DNA from: Dyadobacter flavalbus
GTDB lineage: Bacteria > Bacteroidota > Bacteroidia > Cytophagales > Spirosomataceae
DNA: 64,000 nt
Assembly: GCF_006149045.1 (NCBI RefSeq)
Contig: NZ_VBSN01000006.1
Span: 62,001-126,000 of the forward strand
Direction: 5' to 3'
Shown: positions 17,658 through 26,239 of the stretch, piece after piece
Layout of the letters: every line of letters starts with the position of its first letter
Position numbering within the stretch: position 1 is the stretch's first letter
Position numbers and translations under genes: made by a program
The notes under the pieces: model-generated
Databases searched by the model: none
The model's input: only the letters and a program-made list of their open reading frames with translations
What the model was told of the DNA's origin: nothing

Positions 17658-18101
17658 GTGGATACGTTAAGCTACAAAACCATCTCGGCGAACAAAAACA
17701 CAGTGAACAAGGAGTGGGTTGTTGTGGATGCTCAGGATGCAATTTTAGGTCGTTTGGCCAGTGAAGTTGCGAAAATTATCAGAGGCAAACACAAGGCAAG
17801 TTACACTCCTCATGTGGACTGTGGTGATAATGTTATCATTATCAACGCCGATAAAATCAAGTTGACAGGAAAGAAAATGACGGACAAGATTTATGTTCGC
17901 CATACAGGTTATCCAGGAGGTCAGCGTTTTCAGACTCCTCGTGAGTTGCTCGAGAAACACCCGGGTCGTGTAATCGAGAAAGCTGTAAAAGGCATGCTTC
18001 CAAAAAACCGTTTGGGACGTCGTTTATTCACAAATCTGTTTGTTTATGCTGATGCACAACATCCGCACAGTGCTCAGCAACCAAAAGAAATCAAGTTGTA
18101 A
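17658..18101 (+). CDS. rplM: 50S ribosomal protein L13
   Basis: A 147-residue protein of normal L13 length, one of the early-assembly proteins of the large subunit. Recognised by NKEWVVVDAQDAILGRLASE, VIIINADKIKLTGKK and the HTGYPGG segment. The start is taken as GTG at 17658 because Bacteroidota L13 typically begins DTLSYKT immediately after the initiator; the frame also runs three codons further up to a TTG. It is followed after 3 bp by rpsI, the usual L13-S9 pair. Confidence 0.95.
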   Translation: MDTLSYKTISANKNTVNKEWVVVDAQDAILGRLASEVAKIIRGKHKASYTPHVDCGDNVIIINADKIKLTGKKMTDKIYVRHTGYPGGQRFQTPRELLEKHPGRVIEKAVKGMLPKNRLGRRLFTNLFVYADAQHPHSAQQPKEIKL

Positions 18102-18104
18102 TTC

Positions 18105-18491
18105 ATGGAAGTTATCAACACAATAGGTAGAAGAAAAACAGCCGTGGCCCGTATTTATATGACGCCGGGTAAAGGAGATATCAAAGTAAACGGACGCGAT
18201 TACAAAGAATATTTTCCATTTGAAGTTCACCAGATTGTACTTCAGCAGCCTTTTGCTGTGATCAGCGGAGGAAATGGTTATGATCTTAAAGTAAACGTAA
18301 GAGGCGGCGGTATCACAGGTCAGGCGGAAGCCATCCGTATGGCAGTTTCCCGTGCGCTTTGCGAATACAACGGAGAGTTCCGTGGCGCTTTGAAGAAAGA
18401 AGGATTTCTTACACGTGATCCGCGTATGGTGGAACGTAAGAAATACGGCCGCGCGAAGGCTCGTAAGAGATTCCAGTTCTCGAAACGTTAA
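18105..18491 (+). CDS. rpsI: 30S ribosomal protein S9
   Basis: A 128-residue S9 whose C-terminal tail reaches the P-site tRNA. Seen are NTIGRRKTAVARIYM, the GGGITGQAEAIRMAVSRAL segment and the basic end KYGRAKARKRFQFSKR, which matches the universal S9 tail. It starts 3 bp after rplM and is clearly co-transcribed. The usual partner genes rpsB and tsf follow, but only after a 213-bp gap that contains an unusual repeat array. Confidence 0.97.
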   Translation: MEVINTIGRRKTAVARIYMTPGKGDIKVNGRDYKEYFPFEVHQIVLQQPFAVISGGNGYDLKVNVRGGGITGQAEAIRMAVSRALCEYNGEFRGALKKEGFLTRDPRMVERKKYGRAKARKRFQFSKR

Positions 18492-18500
18492 TATTGCATT

Positions 18501-18618
18501 GTCATTTGTGGTCAGTTATAGTCACGAATGGTCAGGTTTAGTCATTTGTTATAACAGTAGTATACTAACGGCAATGACAATCCATGACAACAAATGACAA
18601 CCTCTGACTAAAAATGAC
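18501..18618. repeat. dyad-symmetric array of ten GTCA motifs at exact 10-bp spacing
   Basis: GTCA begins at 18501, 18511, 18521, 18531 and 18541. On the right its reverse complement TGAC begins at 18575, 18585, 18595, 18605 and 18615. Every left motif has a mirror partner about the point 18559.5, so the symmetry is exact. Read outward-in on each strand the unit is GTCAnnnnT, with the T conserved in nine of ten units. The bases between are far less conserved, so only about 31 of 50 positions match between arms. A palindrome TAGTATACTA (18558-18567) lies close to the centre. The array lies between the rpsI stop codon and the rpsB leader. Confidence 0.9.
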
Positions 18619-18630
18619 AGAAAGATTGTC

Positions 18631-18665
18631 CAGACAGTACTTATCGTGCCCGATGTGCTGTGCTG
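18631..18665 (+). promoter_or_regulatory. hairpin in the rpsB leader, possible S2 autoregulatory site
   Basis: ACAGTAC (18634-18640) pairs with GTGCTGT (18655-18661), an inner ATCG/CGAT stem (18643-18646 with 18651-18654) is capped by TGCC, and CAG/CTG extend the base. It ends 39 nt before the rpsB ATG. No T-run follows directly, so it is more likely a leader structure than the rpsI terminator. Confidence 0.45.
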
Positions 18666-18704
18666 CGTAAATAAAATTATCTTTTTTAAAACTCAAATTT
18701 GGCA

Positions 18705-19532
18705 ATGGCACAAATAGAATATAAAGAACTATTGGATGCAGGTGTTCATTTTGGCCACCTTACCCGCAAGTGGGATCCTCGCATGGCTCCGTATATCTTC
18801 ATGGAGAAAAACGGGATCCACATCATTGACCTGAATAAAACATTGAACTGCATTGATCAGGCAGAAGCCGCATTGAAGCAGATCGTTCGTTCAGGACGTA
18901 AGATCATGTTTGTTGCTACTAAGAAACAAGCGCAGGAAATCGTAACGGAAGAGGCAAAACGCCTTAAAATGCCTTACGTAACTGATCGCTGGTTGGGCGG
19001 TATGCTTACAAACTTTGGCACGATTCGCAAGTCTTTGAAAAAAATGCAGACTCTTGAGAAGATGCTGAAAGACGAAACCACGGTTAACAACATAGCGAAG
19101 AGAGAACGCCTGATGCTTACACGTGAAAAGGACAAGCTGGAAAGAGTACTAGGTGGTGTAGCTGACCTTACTCGCCTTCCTGCCGCACTTTTCATCGTTG
19201 ATGTAAAACGCGAGCATATTGCGGTTTCAGAAGCAAAAAGACTGAACATTCCTATTTTTGCGATCTGCGACACAAACTCAAATCCGGACCTTGTAGATTT
19301 TCCTATACCAAGTAATGATGATGCTTACAAAGCAATTTCATTGATTACACTGGCGATCGGAAAGGCGATTGAAGAAGGTTTGATGGAACGCAAACAAGAT
19401 AAAGACGATCAGCGCCTTGTTGAGGAAGAAGAAGCCAAACGTCAGGTGGACAGAGGCAATGAAGATGCAGCACCTGCAGCTCGTGCAGAAGTAGCTGAGG
19501 AAACAAGCGTAGCTGAAAACACTGAAGAATAA
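18705..19532 (+). CDS. rpsB: 30S ribosomal protein S2
   Basis: A 275-residue S2. Hallmarks are LLDAGVHFGHLTRKWDPRM, the KKQAQEIV segment, RWLGGMLTNFGTIRKSLKK and PIFAICDTNSNPDLVDFPIP. The C-terminus carries an acidic, alanine-rich extension of about 40 residues. The ATG at 18705 gives the standard start MAQIEYKELL; an in-frame TTG two codons upstream was discounted. The gene ends at a strong terminator, so tsf is not obligatorily co-transcribed. Confidence 0.96.
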   Translation: MAQIEYKELLDAGVHFGHLTRKWDPRMAPYIFMEKNGIHIIDLNKTLNCIDQAEAALKQIVRSGRKIMFVATKKQAQEIVTEEAKRLKMPYVTDRWLGGMLTNFGTIRKSLKKMQTLEKMLKDETTVNNIAKRERLMLTREKDKLERVLGGVADLTRLPAALFIVDVKREHIAVSEAKRLNIPIFAICDTNSNPDLVDFPIPSNDDAYKAISLITLAIGKAIEEGLMERKQDKDDQRLVEEEEAKRQVDRGNEDAAPAARAEVAEETSVAENTEE

Positions 19533-19585
19533 TCAGGGCAATATGGACTTGGTTCCAGCAACCTTTCCTGTCTGAACAGATAAAA

Positions 19586-19624
19586 GTAGCCCATAGCCTT
19601 TTTGCTATGGGCTACAGTTTTTTT
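19586..19624 (+). terminator. strong intrinsic terminator between rpsB and tsf
   Basis: GTAGCCCATAGC (19586-19597) pairs perfectly with GCTATGGGCTAC (19604-19615) and is followed by AG and seven T. It lies 54 nt after the rpsB stop codon. Confidence 0.92.
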
Positions 19625-19713
19625 AATTCAACCGGAAACAGATCAGGACTGTTCATAAACAGGTAACTCCGGTCTTTTCTATCAAACATTAATAAATCAT
19701 ATTTAACCAAATC

Positions 19714-20550
19714 ATGGCAATTACCGCTCAAGATGTAAACAAACTCCGCCAGATGACTGGCGCGGGCATGATGGATTGCAAAAAAGCACTTCAGGAAGCT
19801 GATGGCGATTTTGACAAGGCTGTTGATATCCTACGTAAACAAGGTCAAAAAGTTGCTGCGAAACGTGCAGATAATGCTGTTTCAGAAGGAACTGTACTGG
19901 TGAAAATCAGTGAAGACGGAACAAACGGCAAACTGATTGCTTTGGCTTGTGAAACCGAACCTGTTTCCAATGTTGAAGATTTCAAAAATCTTGCTCAAAG
20001 CATACTGGATAAAGCTGTTGCTGACAACATCGCTGATAAAGAGGCTTTATTGTCTGCTACCTTGGCCGATGGCCGTCCGGTAAGCGAGCATATCGTTGAC
20101 CTTGTGGGCAAACTGGGTGAAAAACTGGAAATCACTGCTTACGAAAATGTTACAGCGGACCAAGTAGTTCCATATATCCACTCCAATGGCAAACTGGGCG
20201 TTCTGGTTGCATTTACAGGCGTAAACGGAACGGATGTGAACGAACTTGGTAAAGACGTTGCCATGCAGATTGCAGCGATGAAGCCGATTGCACTGGATAA
20301 AGATGAAGTGGATTCTGTAACGGTTGAACGTGAAATTGAAGTTGGAAAAGAGCAGGCAAGAGCGGAAGGCAAGCCGGAAGCAATGCTTGAAAAAATCGCT
20401 CAGGGAAAACTTCAGAAGTTCTACAAAGACAATACACTTTTGAACCAGGAATTTGTAAAAGATTCTTCATTAACTATCCGCCAGTTATTAGAAAAAACTG
20501 CAAAAGGACTTACGGTTAAAGCCTTTAAGCGTGTAGCAATTGGTGCCTAG
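19714..20550 (+). CDS. tsf: translation elongation factor Ts
   Basis: A 278-residue nucleotide-exchange factor for EF-Tu. The N-terminal UBA-like domain is present with KLRQMTGAGMMDCKKAL and the conserved GQKVAAKRADNAVSEG; the core contains ACETEPVSN in place of the more usual NCETDFVA. The C-terminal portion includes KFYKDNTLLNQEFVKD. It is transcribed separately from rpsB, since terminators bracket it on both sides. Its partner tuf is also in this window, at 61572. Confidence 0.96.
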   Translation: MAITAQDVNKLRQMTGAGMMDCKKALQEADGDFDKAVDILRKQGQKVAAKRADNAVSEGTVLVKISEDGTNGKLIALACETEPVSNVEDFKNLAQSILDKAVADNIADKEALLSATLADGRPVSEHIVDLVGKLGEKLEITAYENVTADQVVPYIHSNGKLGVLVAFTGVNGTDVNELGKDVAMQIAAMKPIALDKDEVDSVTVEREIEVGKEQARAEGKPEAMLEKIAQGKLQKFYKDNTLLNQEFVKDSSLTIRQLLEKTAKGLTVKAFKRVAIGA

Positions 20551-20577
20551 TAATTGCATATAGCAAAATAATATTAT

Positions 20578-20617
20578 CAACGCCTGGTATCTGCTTGTAT
20601 ACCAGGCGTTGTTTTTT
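20578..20617 (+). terminator. strong intrinsic terminator after tsf
   Basis: CAACGCCTGGTAT (20578-20590) pairs perfectly with ATACCAGGCGTTG (20599-20611) and is followed by six T. A TTG-initiated extension of the next gene would start inside this hairpin, which argues for the internal ATG at 20687 as that gene's start. Confidence 0.93.
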
Positions 20618-20686
20618 AATATTTACAGAAAATTAATTCCGGTTAATTTTTTGAACACACACTATCGGCGACATTGTGAAATCAGA

Positions 20687-21274
20687 ATGGTTAAATCCCA
20701 ATTAGATAATTATGCACGGCATAATTCAACGGATGAAGAGTTAGTCAAGCTTTTCCTGGAATCGCAGGACAATCGTTATTTTGAAAAGCTTTATGAAAGA
20801 TACTCCTTTAAGGTGTATCAAAAGTGCCTTTCCCTGATCAAGGACGCTTCAAAGGCCGAAGATCTTACCCATGATGTTTTTCTTAAACTGATATTCAAAA
20901 TGGATACGTTTAAGGAAGATGCCAAATTCTCAACCTGGCTTTTTTCGATTACTTACAATCACTGTATGGATCTGCTGCGTTCCAACAAAAAGCGGATTGT
21001 GACCGTGTATGAAGAAGCAGCCGATCTCGTTGATGACCAGGACATACTGGCTGTTTTTGAAGCGGATGAGGTAAATATGCAAAGTCTCAAACATGCCCTG
21101 GATCAGCTGGCTCTGGATGATAAAGCGTTGCTGTTCATGAAATATATGGACGATCTGAGCATCCGCGATATTGCAAAAACATTCAAGCTGACGGAAAGTG
21201 CCGTGAAAATGCGGCTGATGCGATCGCGTGAAAAGCTGAAAAGGAAGTATTACGAAGCACTTCTCTTTCAGTGA
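20687..21274 (+). CDS. sigma-70 family RNA polymerase sigma factor (ECF type)
   Basis: A 195-residue alternative sigma factor with regions 2 and 4 only. Region 2 includes EDLTHDVFLKLIFKM and FSTWLFSITYNHCMDLLR; region 4 includes LSIRDIAKTFKLTESAVKMRLMRSREKLK, the helix-turn-helix that reads the -35 region. No anti-sigma gene is beside it; the next gene is a DUF3078 protein 141 bp away. The ATG at 20687 was chosen because a longer frame begins within the tsf terminator. Its regulon and signal cannot be told from the sequence. Confidence 0.9.
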   Translation: MVKSQLDNYARHNSTDEELVKLFLESQDNRYFEKLYERYSFKVYQKCLSLIKDASKAEDLTHDVFLKLIFKMDTFKEDAKFSTWLFSITYNHCMDLLRSNKKRIVTVYEEAADLVDDQDILAVFEADEVNMQSLKHALDQLALDDKALLFMKYMDDLSIRDIAKTFKLTESAVKMRLMRSREKLKRKYYEALLFQ

Positions 21275-21415
21275 ATATCTTTAAAAAATGAGTGAAAATG
21301 TTTTATTTTAGCTGGTTCATGTAACCAGTTTTACATTTACCTGCGAAATTATGGCATTGAATTTTAACGAGCCATCAATTTTGCAAGGCAGGCATGTTCA
21401 CTAATATTGAAGTAA

Positions 21416-22348
21416 ATGAGTGAGAAAATTCGCAGCAGCTTTCTGTTTATTTTAGTTTTGATTGTTGCAGTTCTACCCGGAAATGCACAACGTATTGTTG
21501 ATTTTACCAATCCTGTTAATCTTGCCAAGCTCAAAATACAAAAAGATACCGTATGGCAAAAAATAGAATTCGGGGCTAATTTAAATCAGGGATCTTTCAG
21601 CTCAAACTGGACGGGCGGAGGTGTAAACTCGGTTGCCGTAGGATTGTTTTTCAATGCATTAAAAGAAAAGAAATCGGGCCGGAATGCATGGCGGAATGAC
21701 TTTCAGTCGCAATACGGCATTGTCAGGAACAAAGGACAGGAAAGCCGTAAAAATGCAGACAGGATTTTTTTTGATACAAAATATAACCGTGAACTGACTG
21801 CAAAATGGAGCTTGTTTACAAACATCAATTTTCTTTCACAATTCGCGCCGGGCTACAATTACTCGGCCGCAACGGATTCTGTTTTTTTCAAAAGAAAAGT
21901 TTCCGGTTTGTTTTCGCCGGCCTATGTAACCGAGGCAATCGGTATTGAATTCAGGCCGGCTTCCTATTTTTTTGTTGATTTTGCGCCAGGCGCACTCCGC
22001 CAGACCATTGTTATGGACAAAAATTTGTATGTCAATACGCCGGATCAGCAAAATTACGGTGTTCCGATAGGAAAAAGGGTGAGAACGGAAGCTGCATTGT
22101 TACAGATCGTCGCCAATTTTGACAAAGACATTGCCAAGAATGTAAACCTGAAATTCAGATACCAGATGTTTTCCGGCTTTGCAAAGCCTTTTAACACGGA
22201 TAACCGGCTGGATGCCATGTTTACAGCAAAAGTAAACAAATATATAAATGCCAATTTGGGCGCTATTATTGTTTATGATGAAGATCAAAGCCGGAAGATC
22301 CAGTTTGCACAAGCACTGAGCATTGGCTTTTTGTACACTTTTAAATAA
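21416..22348 (+). CDS. DUF3078 protein, probable outer-membrane beta-barrel
   Basis: A 310-residue exported protein with a signal peptide (about residues 1-24, ending PGNAQ). The mature part has the DUF3078 pattern: GANLNQGSFSSNWTGGGVNS, then WRNDFQSQYGIVRNKG and alternating hydrophobic/polar strands ending in aromatic residues, as in outer-membrane barrels. Function is unknown. It could be a target of the sigma factor just upstream, but the 141-bp gap shows no clear link. Confidence 0.85.
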   Translation: MSEKIRSSFLFILVLIVAVLPGNAQRIVDFTNPVNLAKLKIQKDTVWQKIEFGANLNQGSFSSNWTGGGVNSVAVGLFFNALKEKKSGRNAWRNDFQSQYGIVRNKGQESRKNADRIFFDTKYNRELTAKWSLFTNINFLSQFAPGYNYSAATDSVFFKRKVSGLFSPAYVTEAIGIEFRPASYFFVDFAPGALRQTIVMDKNLYVNTPDQQNYGVPIGKRVRTEAALLQIVANFDKDIAKNVNLKFRYQMFSGFAKPFNTDNRLDAMFTAKVNKYINANLGAIIVYDEDQSRKIQFAQALSIGFLYTFK

Positions 22349-22456
22349 TAATGGTATTCGGGTCGGAAACTTCCAAAAACTGAAATTTGAGAAGCTGATT
22401 AACTCAAACTATTTGAAGTCATATATCAAAAAAGTTATCGCGTAAAAACAAACCGG

Positions 22457-22490
22457 AAAAAAGAGGCGCATTGGCATGTGTCTCTTTTTT
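22457..22490. terminator. terminator between the DUF3078 gene and murD
   Basis: A 14-bp stem with two G-U pairs (22457-22470 with 22477-22490) whose arms are AAAAAAGAGGCGCA and its near complement ending in TTTTTT. The A-rich and T-rich arms allow termination in both directions. Confidence 0.8.
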
Positions 22491-22581
22491 ATTATAGTTA
22501 TTCGACAAGAGTAAAAAAAATTTTCTGTAAAAGATTTACCTTCGTATTGAATGATTGTCTTTAACGATTAAATTAAGTCTT

Positions 22582-23928
22582 GTGCAAAAAAAGGTTATTG
22601 TTTTGGGTGGAGGAGAAAGCGGAGTCGGAGCTGCAATTCTGGCCAGAAATAAAGGTTTTGATGTGTTTTTATCAGATCGCGGCCAATTGCACCAGAAATA
22701 CAGCGATATTCTGACCCGCGAAAATATACCTTTTGAACAGGGAGTCCATTCCGAAGCAAGAATTTTTGACGCAGAACTGGTAATTAAAAGTCCGGGAATT
22801 CCGGATACAGTGCCTTTAATCCGGGCATTGAAGGAAAAAGAAATTCCTGTTATTTCTGAGATTGAATTTGCTTCCGGCTATACCGATGCAAAAATAATAG
22901 CCATTACCGGCAGTAACGGTAAAACTACTACTACGCTTCTTACTTATCATCTTTTAAAGAATGCAGGCCTTCATGTGGGGCTTGCGGGGAATATCGGAGA
23001 TAGCTTTGCATGGCAGGTTGCTGAAAAAGATTATGAATATTACGTTCTTGAAATAAGCAGTTTTCAGCTGGACAATATCATTCATTTCCGGCCGCACATT
23101 GCCGTTCTGCTCAATATTACGCCGGACCATCTGGACCGGTATGATTATAGTTTTCAAAATTATATTGACTCCAAATTCAATATCATCCGGAACCAGACGG
23201 CGGAAGATCATTTCGTTTATTTTCATGACAGTGAAGTTATCAGGAATGAGATTGGAAAGAGGAATATTCCTTCGTCCATGCTGGCCGTTTCTCTGGAACA
23301 GGAAATAAAGCAAGGTTCGTATTTTTTTAACAGAAAACTGATCTCGAACATTAGCGGGAAATCTTTTGAAGAGGATTTTGCCGATCTGCCGATTAAAGGT
23401 CCGCATAATGCCGTCAATGCACTGGCTGCCATTGCCGTAGCACAGCTTTCGGGATTGGATCCGGTTGCAATACGTGAAGGGTTGCTTACTTTTCAGAATG
23501 CTCCGCACAGGCTTGAAGAAGTGGAAACGATCAACAAGGTAACGTATATTAATGATTCCAAGGCAACCAATGTCGATTCCGTATTCTATGCTTTGGGCAG
23601 TTTTGAGCAGCCTGTCATTCTAATTGCAGGCGGCGTTGACAAAGGAAATGATTACAGTCAGATTGAAGAACTTGTACGCAACAAGGTTAAAGGGCTGATT
23701 ATCTTAAGTAAGGATTTTGAAAAGCTTAAAGATTATTTTACGGGGATAGTTTCTCATATATACACCACGCAGGATGTGCAGGATGCAGTGAACAAAGCGC
23801 AGGAATGGAGCACTCCGGGCGATGTTGTGCTGCTTTCACCGGCTTGTGCAAGTTTCGATTTATTTAAAAATTACGAAGACCGGGGTAACAAGTTCAAGGC
23901 TGCTGTAAGAAATCTTATTCATTCATAA
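22582..23928 (+). CDS. murD: UDP-N-acetylmuramoylalanine--D-glutamate ligase
   Basis: A 448-residue cytosolic Mur ligase that adds D-glutamate to UDP-MurNAc-L-Ala. It shows the N-terminal Rossmann motif VIVLGGGESGVGAA, the ATP loop GSNGKTT (about 110-116), the central domain with NITPDHLDRY, and the C-terminal PHRLEEV and NDSKATN motifs. The initiator is taken as GTG at 22582, directly before QKKVIVLGGG; the frame also allows a TTG at 22555. A TACCTTCG at 22537-22544 could be an imperfect -7 element. It is the first gene of the visible division/cell-wall cluster. Confidence 0.95.
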   Translation: MQKKVIVLGGGESGVGAAILARNKGFDVFLSDRGQLHQKYSDILTRENIPFEQGVHSEARIFDAELVIKSPGIPDTVPLIRALKEKEIPVISEIEFASGYTDAKIIAITGSNGKTTTTLLTYHLLKNAGLHVGLAGNIGDSFAWQVAEKDYEYYVLEISSFQLDNIIHFRPHIAVLLNITPDHLDRYDYSFQNYIDSKFNIIRNQTAEDHFVYFHDSEVIRNEIGKRNIPSSMLAVSLEQEIKQGSYFFNRKLISNISGKSFEEDFADLPIKGPHNAVNALAAIAVAQLSGLDPVAIREGLLTFQNAPHRLEEVETINKVTYINDSKATNVDSVFYALGSFEQPVILIAGGVDKGNDYSQIEELVRNKVKGLIILSKDFEKLKDYFTGIVSHIYTTQDVQDAVNKAQEWSTPGDVVLLSPACASFDLFKNYEDRGNKFKAAVRNLIHS

Positions 23929-23960
23929 TATTTCAGCTTCATCTATTTCAAGCAGTTTGT

Positions 23961-25115
23961 ATGAGTTTTTTGACGAAATCGAGGGAAGATACGCAGGCAT
24001 GGATCGCAAAGAATCTGAAAGGTGATCCGTGGATCTGGGGAATATGCATTATCATGCTTCTGTGGAGTATTGTAGTAGTATATAGTGCGAGTGTAAAAGA
24101 TGCGTATAGCCAGATGGGGGGAAATACAGAGTATTATCTTTACAAGCATGTACTGTTGTGTGTCGTTTCCTTGGTTGTGATGTTTTTTGTACACCGAATT
24201 CCTTACATACGGTTTGTTTATTTTACGAGGCTGGCTGTATGGAGTTCTATTCTGCTGCTGATTTTTACCATGTTCTTTGGGCGGTCTGTAAATGATGCCG
24301 CCAGGTGGATTGAAATTCCGATTATCGGACAGCGTTTTCAACCCTCGGAATGGGCAAAAGTTGCTTTAATTGCACATTTGTCGCTTATTCTGGCACGTCA
24401 TATCAAAGGTGGCTGGAATACCCGTGAACTTTTCATGGAGCCGCTTGCATTGGTCGGCGTCGTATGCGGACTCATTTTTACCAGTAATGTTTCTACGGCT
24501 GTGATGCTTGCGGGTATTTGTTTTCTACTCATGTTCGTAGGAAAAGTTCCTTTGCATTATCTGCTGTTTACGGCGCTTGGATTGGTGTTTTTTGCTACCA
24601 TTGCAATCCTTCTTAATTCTACGCAGCGCTCGGGAACGGCACAGAGCAGAATTGCCACTTTCTTTGATAAAGATGTTGTCGTTTATCAGTCTCAGCAATC
24701 TTACATGGCGATGGCGCGCGGCGGCTTATACGGCGAAGGTGTTTCCAAAAGCAGGCAAAAGCGATTTCTTCCGGAACCTCAGAAGGACTTTATTTTCGCA
24801 GTTGCCGTTGAAGAATACGGAACGGTTGGGGGCACGATACTGATTGTATTTTATCTGATTCTGTTATACAGAGGGCTTAAAGCAATTGAAGCTACAAAGA
24901 GGCCATTTGGCGGACTTTTGTCTGCTGGCCTGACATTTATTGTGGTTAGTCAGGCGTTTTCTGCAATGGCTGTAACCGTCGGGCTGGTTCCTGTTACCGG
25001 TCAAACGCTGCCGTTTTTCAGTCAGGGAGGAACTTCTCTGATTTTTACGGGAATAGCTATGGGAATGATCCTCAGTGTGAGTCGGGGGGAAACGCTTGAA
25101 GAAAAAAGGATTTGA
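23961..25115 (+). CDS. ftsW: lipid II polymerase / division protein FtsW
   Basis: A 384-residue SEDS family protein with about ten membrane helices. FtsW polymerises lipid II into septal peptidoglycan together with its cognate class B PBP. Recognisable are VVYSASVKDAY in the first helix region, the conserved NDAARWIEIPIIGQRFQPSEWAK loop, and the C-terminal PVTGQTLPFFSQGGTSLIFTG motif. RodA is the alternative, but its place between murD and murG supports FtsW. The stop codon lies 5 bp before the murG ATG. Confidence 0.94.
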   Translation: MSFLTKSREDTQAWIAKNLKGDPWIWGICIIMLLWSIVVVYSASVKDAYSQMGGNTEYYLYKHVLLCVVSLVVMFFVHRIPYIRFVYFTRLAVWSSILLLIFTMFFGRSVNDAARWIEIPIIGQRFQPSEWAKVALIAHLSLILARHIKGGWNTRELFMEPLALVGVVCGLIFTSNVSTAVMLAGICFLLMFVGKVPLHYLLFTALGLVFFATIAILLNSTQRSGTAQSRIATFFDKDVVVYQSQQSYMAMARGGLYGEGVSKSRQKRFLPEPQKDFIFAVAVEEYGTVGGTILIVFYLILLYRGLKAIEATKRPFGGLLSAGLTFIVVSQAFSAMAVTVGLVPVTGQTLPFFSQGGTSLIFTGIAMGMILSVSRGETLEEKRI

Positions 25116-25120
25116 AAAAA

Positions 25121-26218
25121 ATGTCAAAACGAGTTATAATCAGCGGAGGCGGAACGGGCGGGCATATCTATCCGGCTATTGCCATTGCAAATGCATTACA
25201 GCAGCAGGTCCCTGATCTGGAAGTGCTGTTTGTAGGTGCATTGGGTAAAATGGAGATGGAAAAAGTGCCGCGTGCAGGGTATGAAATTGTCGGGTTGCCC
25301 ATAGTGGGTATAAAAAGAGAGTTGTCTCTCGACAACCTTGCGTTTCCTTTCAAACTCGTCAACAGCTTGTCGAAAGCCAGGCAGATCATACGCGATTTCA
25401 GACCGGATGTAGCAGTTGGCGTTGGCGGCTTTGCCAGTGGACCTTTGCTGATGATGGCTTCGCTCGCCGGCATTCCGACCTTGATTCAGGAACAGAATTC
25501 TTATGCGGGAATTACCAACAAACTGTTGGCTAAAAGGGCAAAGAAGATTTGTGTTGCTTATCCGGGAATGGAGGCATTTTTCCCGAAAGAAAAAATTGCG
25601 CTTTTAGGTAATCCGGTCAGAAATGATATTGTGGATGTATCCTCCAAAAGAAAAGCCGGATTGGCTCACTTTGGTTTGTCGGATTCAGATAAAACGCTGT
25701 TTATCATGGGCGGAAGTCTGGGTGCAAGGTCTATAAACGAAAGCATGGATGCAGGTTTAAGCAAGCTGATTGAAGCCGGACACCAGGTTTTGTGGCAAAC
25801 CGGCAAAGCATATATCGAAACAGCAAAAGCGGCTGTTGCAAAGCTCGGGACCAATAAAATCAAGGTTTTTGAGTTTATCTATGAAATGGATCTGGCGTAT
25901 GCCGTTGCAGATGTAGTCATTTCAAGGGCCGGCGCATTGTCCGTTTCTGAACTGTGTCTTGCTGCCAAGCCTGCGATTCTGGTGCCTTATCCTTTGGCTT
26001 CGGAAGATCATCAAACCAAAAATGCCTTGACACTCGTATCACAGGAAGCGGCTTTGCTTATCCGTGATTCCAGGGCAAAGGAAGATCTGATTCGGGATGT
26101 TCTGGCATTGATGAACGATCTTGTCAAACAGGAAGAACTTAAAACCAATATCAGAAAACTGGCAAGGCCATCAGCTGCGAACGATATAGCTTTGGAGGTA
26201 TTAAAATTAGTCAAGTAA
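25121..26218 (+). CDS. murG: lipid II synthase MurG (UDP-GlcNAc transferase)
   Basis: A 365-residue GT28 glycosyltransferase that adds GlcNAc to lipid I at the cytoplasmic face. The N-terminal glycine loop SGGGTGGHIYPA, GVGGFASGP and EQNSYAG are present, as is the C-terminal nucleotide-sugar site from RAGALSVSEL to PYPLASEDHQTKNA. The ATG at 25121 gives the canonical start MSKRVIISGGG; a TTG three codons earlier overlaps ftsW and was not used. Confidence 0.96.
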   Translation: MSKRVIISGGGTGGHIYPAIAIANALQQQVPDLEVLFVGALGKMEMEKVPRAGYEIVGLPIVGIKRELSLDNLAFPFKLVNSLSKARQIIRDFRPDVAVGVGGFASGPLLMMASLAGIPTLIQEQNSYAGITNKLLAKRAKKICVAYPGMEAFFPKEKIALLGNPVRNDIVDVSSKRKAGLAHFGLSDSDKTLFIMGGSLGARSINESMDAGLSKLIEAGHQVLWQTGKAYIETAKAAVAKLGTNKIKVFEFIYEMDLAYAVADVVISRAGALSVSELCLAAKPAILVPYPLASEDHQTKNALTLVSQEAALLIRDSRAKEDLIRDVLALMNDLVKQEELKTNIRKLARPSAANDIALEVLKLVK

Positions 26219-26239
26219 TTATCAGAAATTTAAGTGCTT

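Noticed and set aside
18501..18618. Reading the GTCA array as a CRISPR array or a simple terminator
   Set aside because: Units are 10 bp rather than repeats of 25-40 bp with unique spacers, no cas gene is present, and there is no T-run; arms do not pair well enough for a long hairpin terminator.
20609..20686. A TTG-initiated extension of the first sigma factor
   Set aside because: It would begin within the tsf terminator hairpin and adds no conserved sequence.
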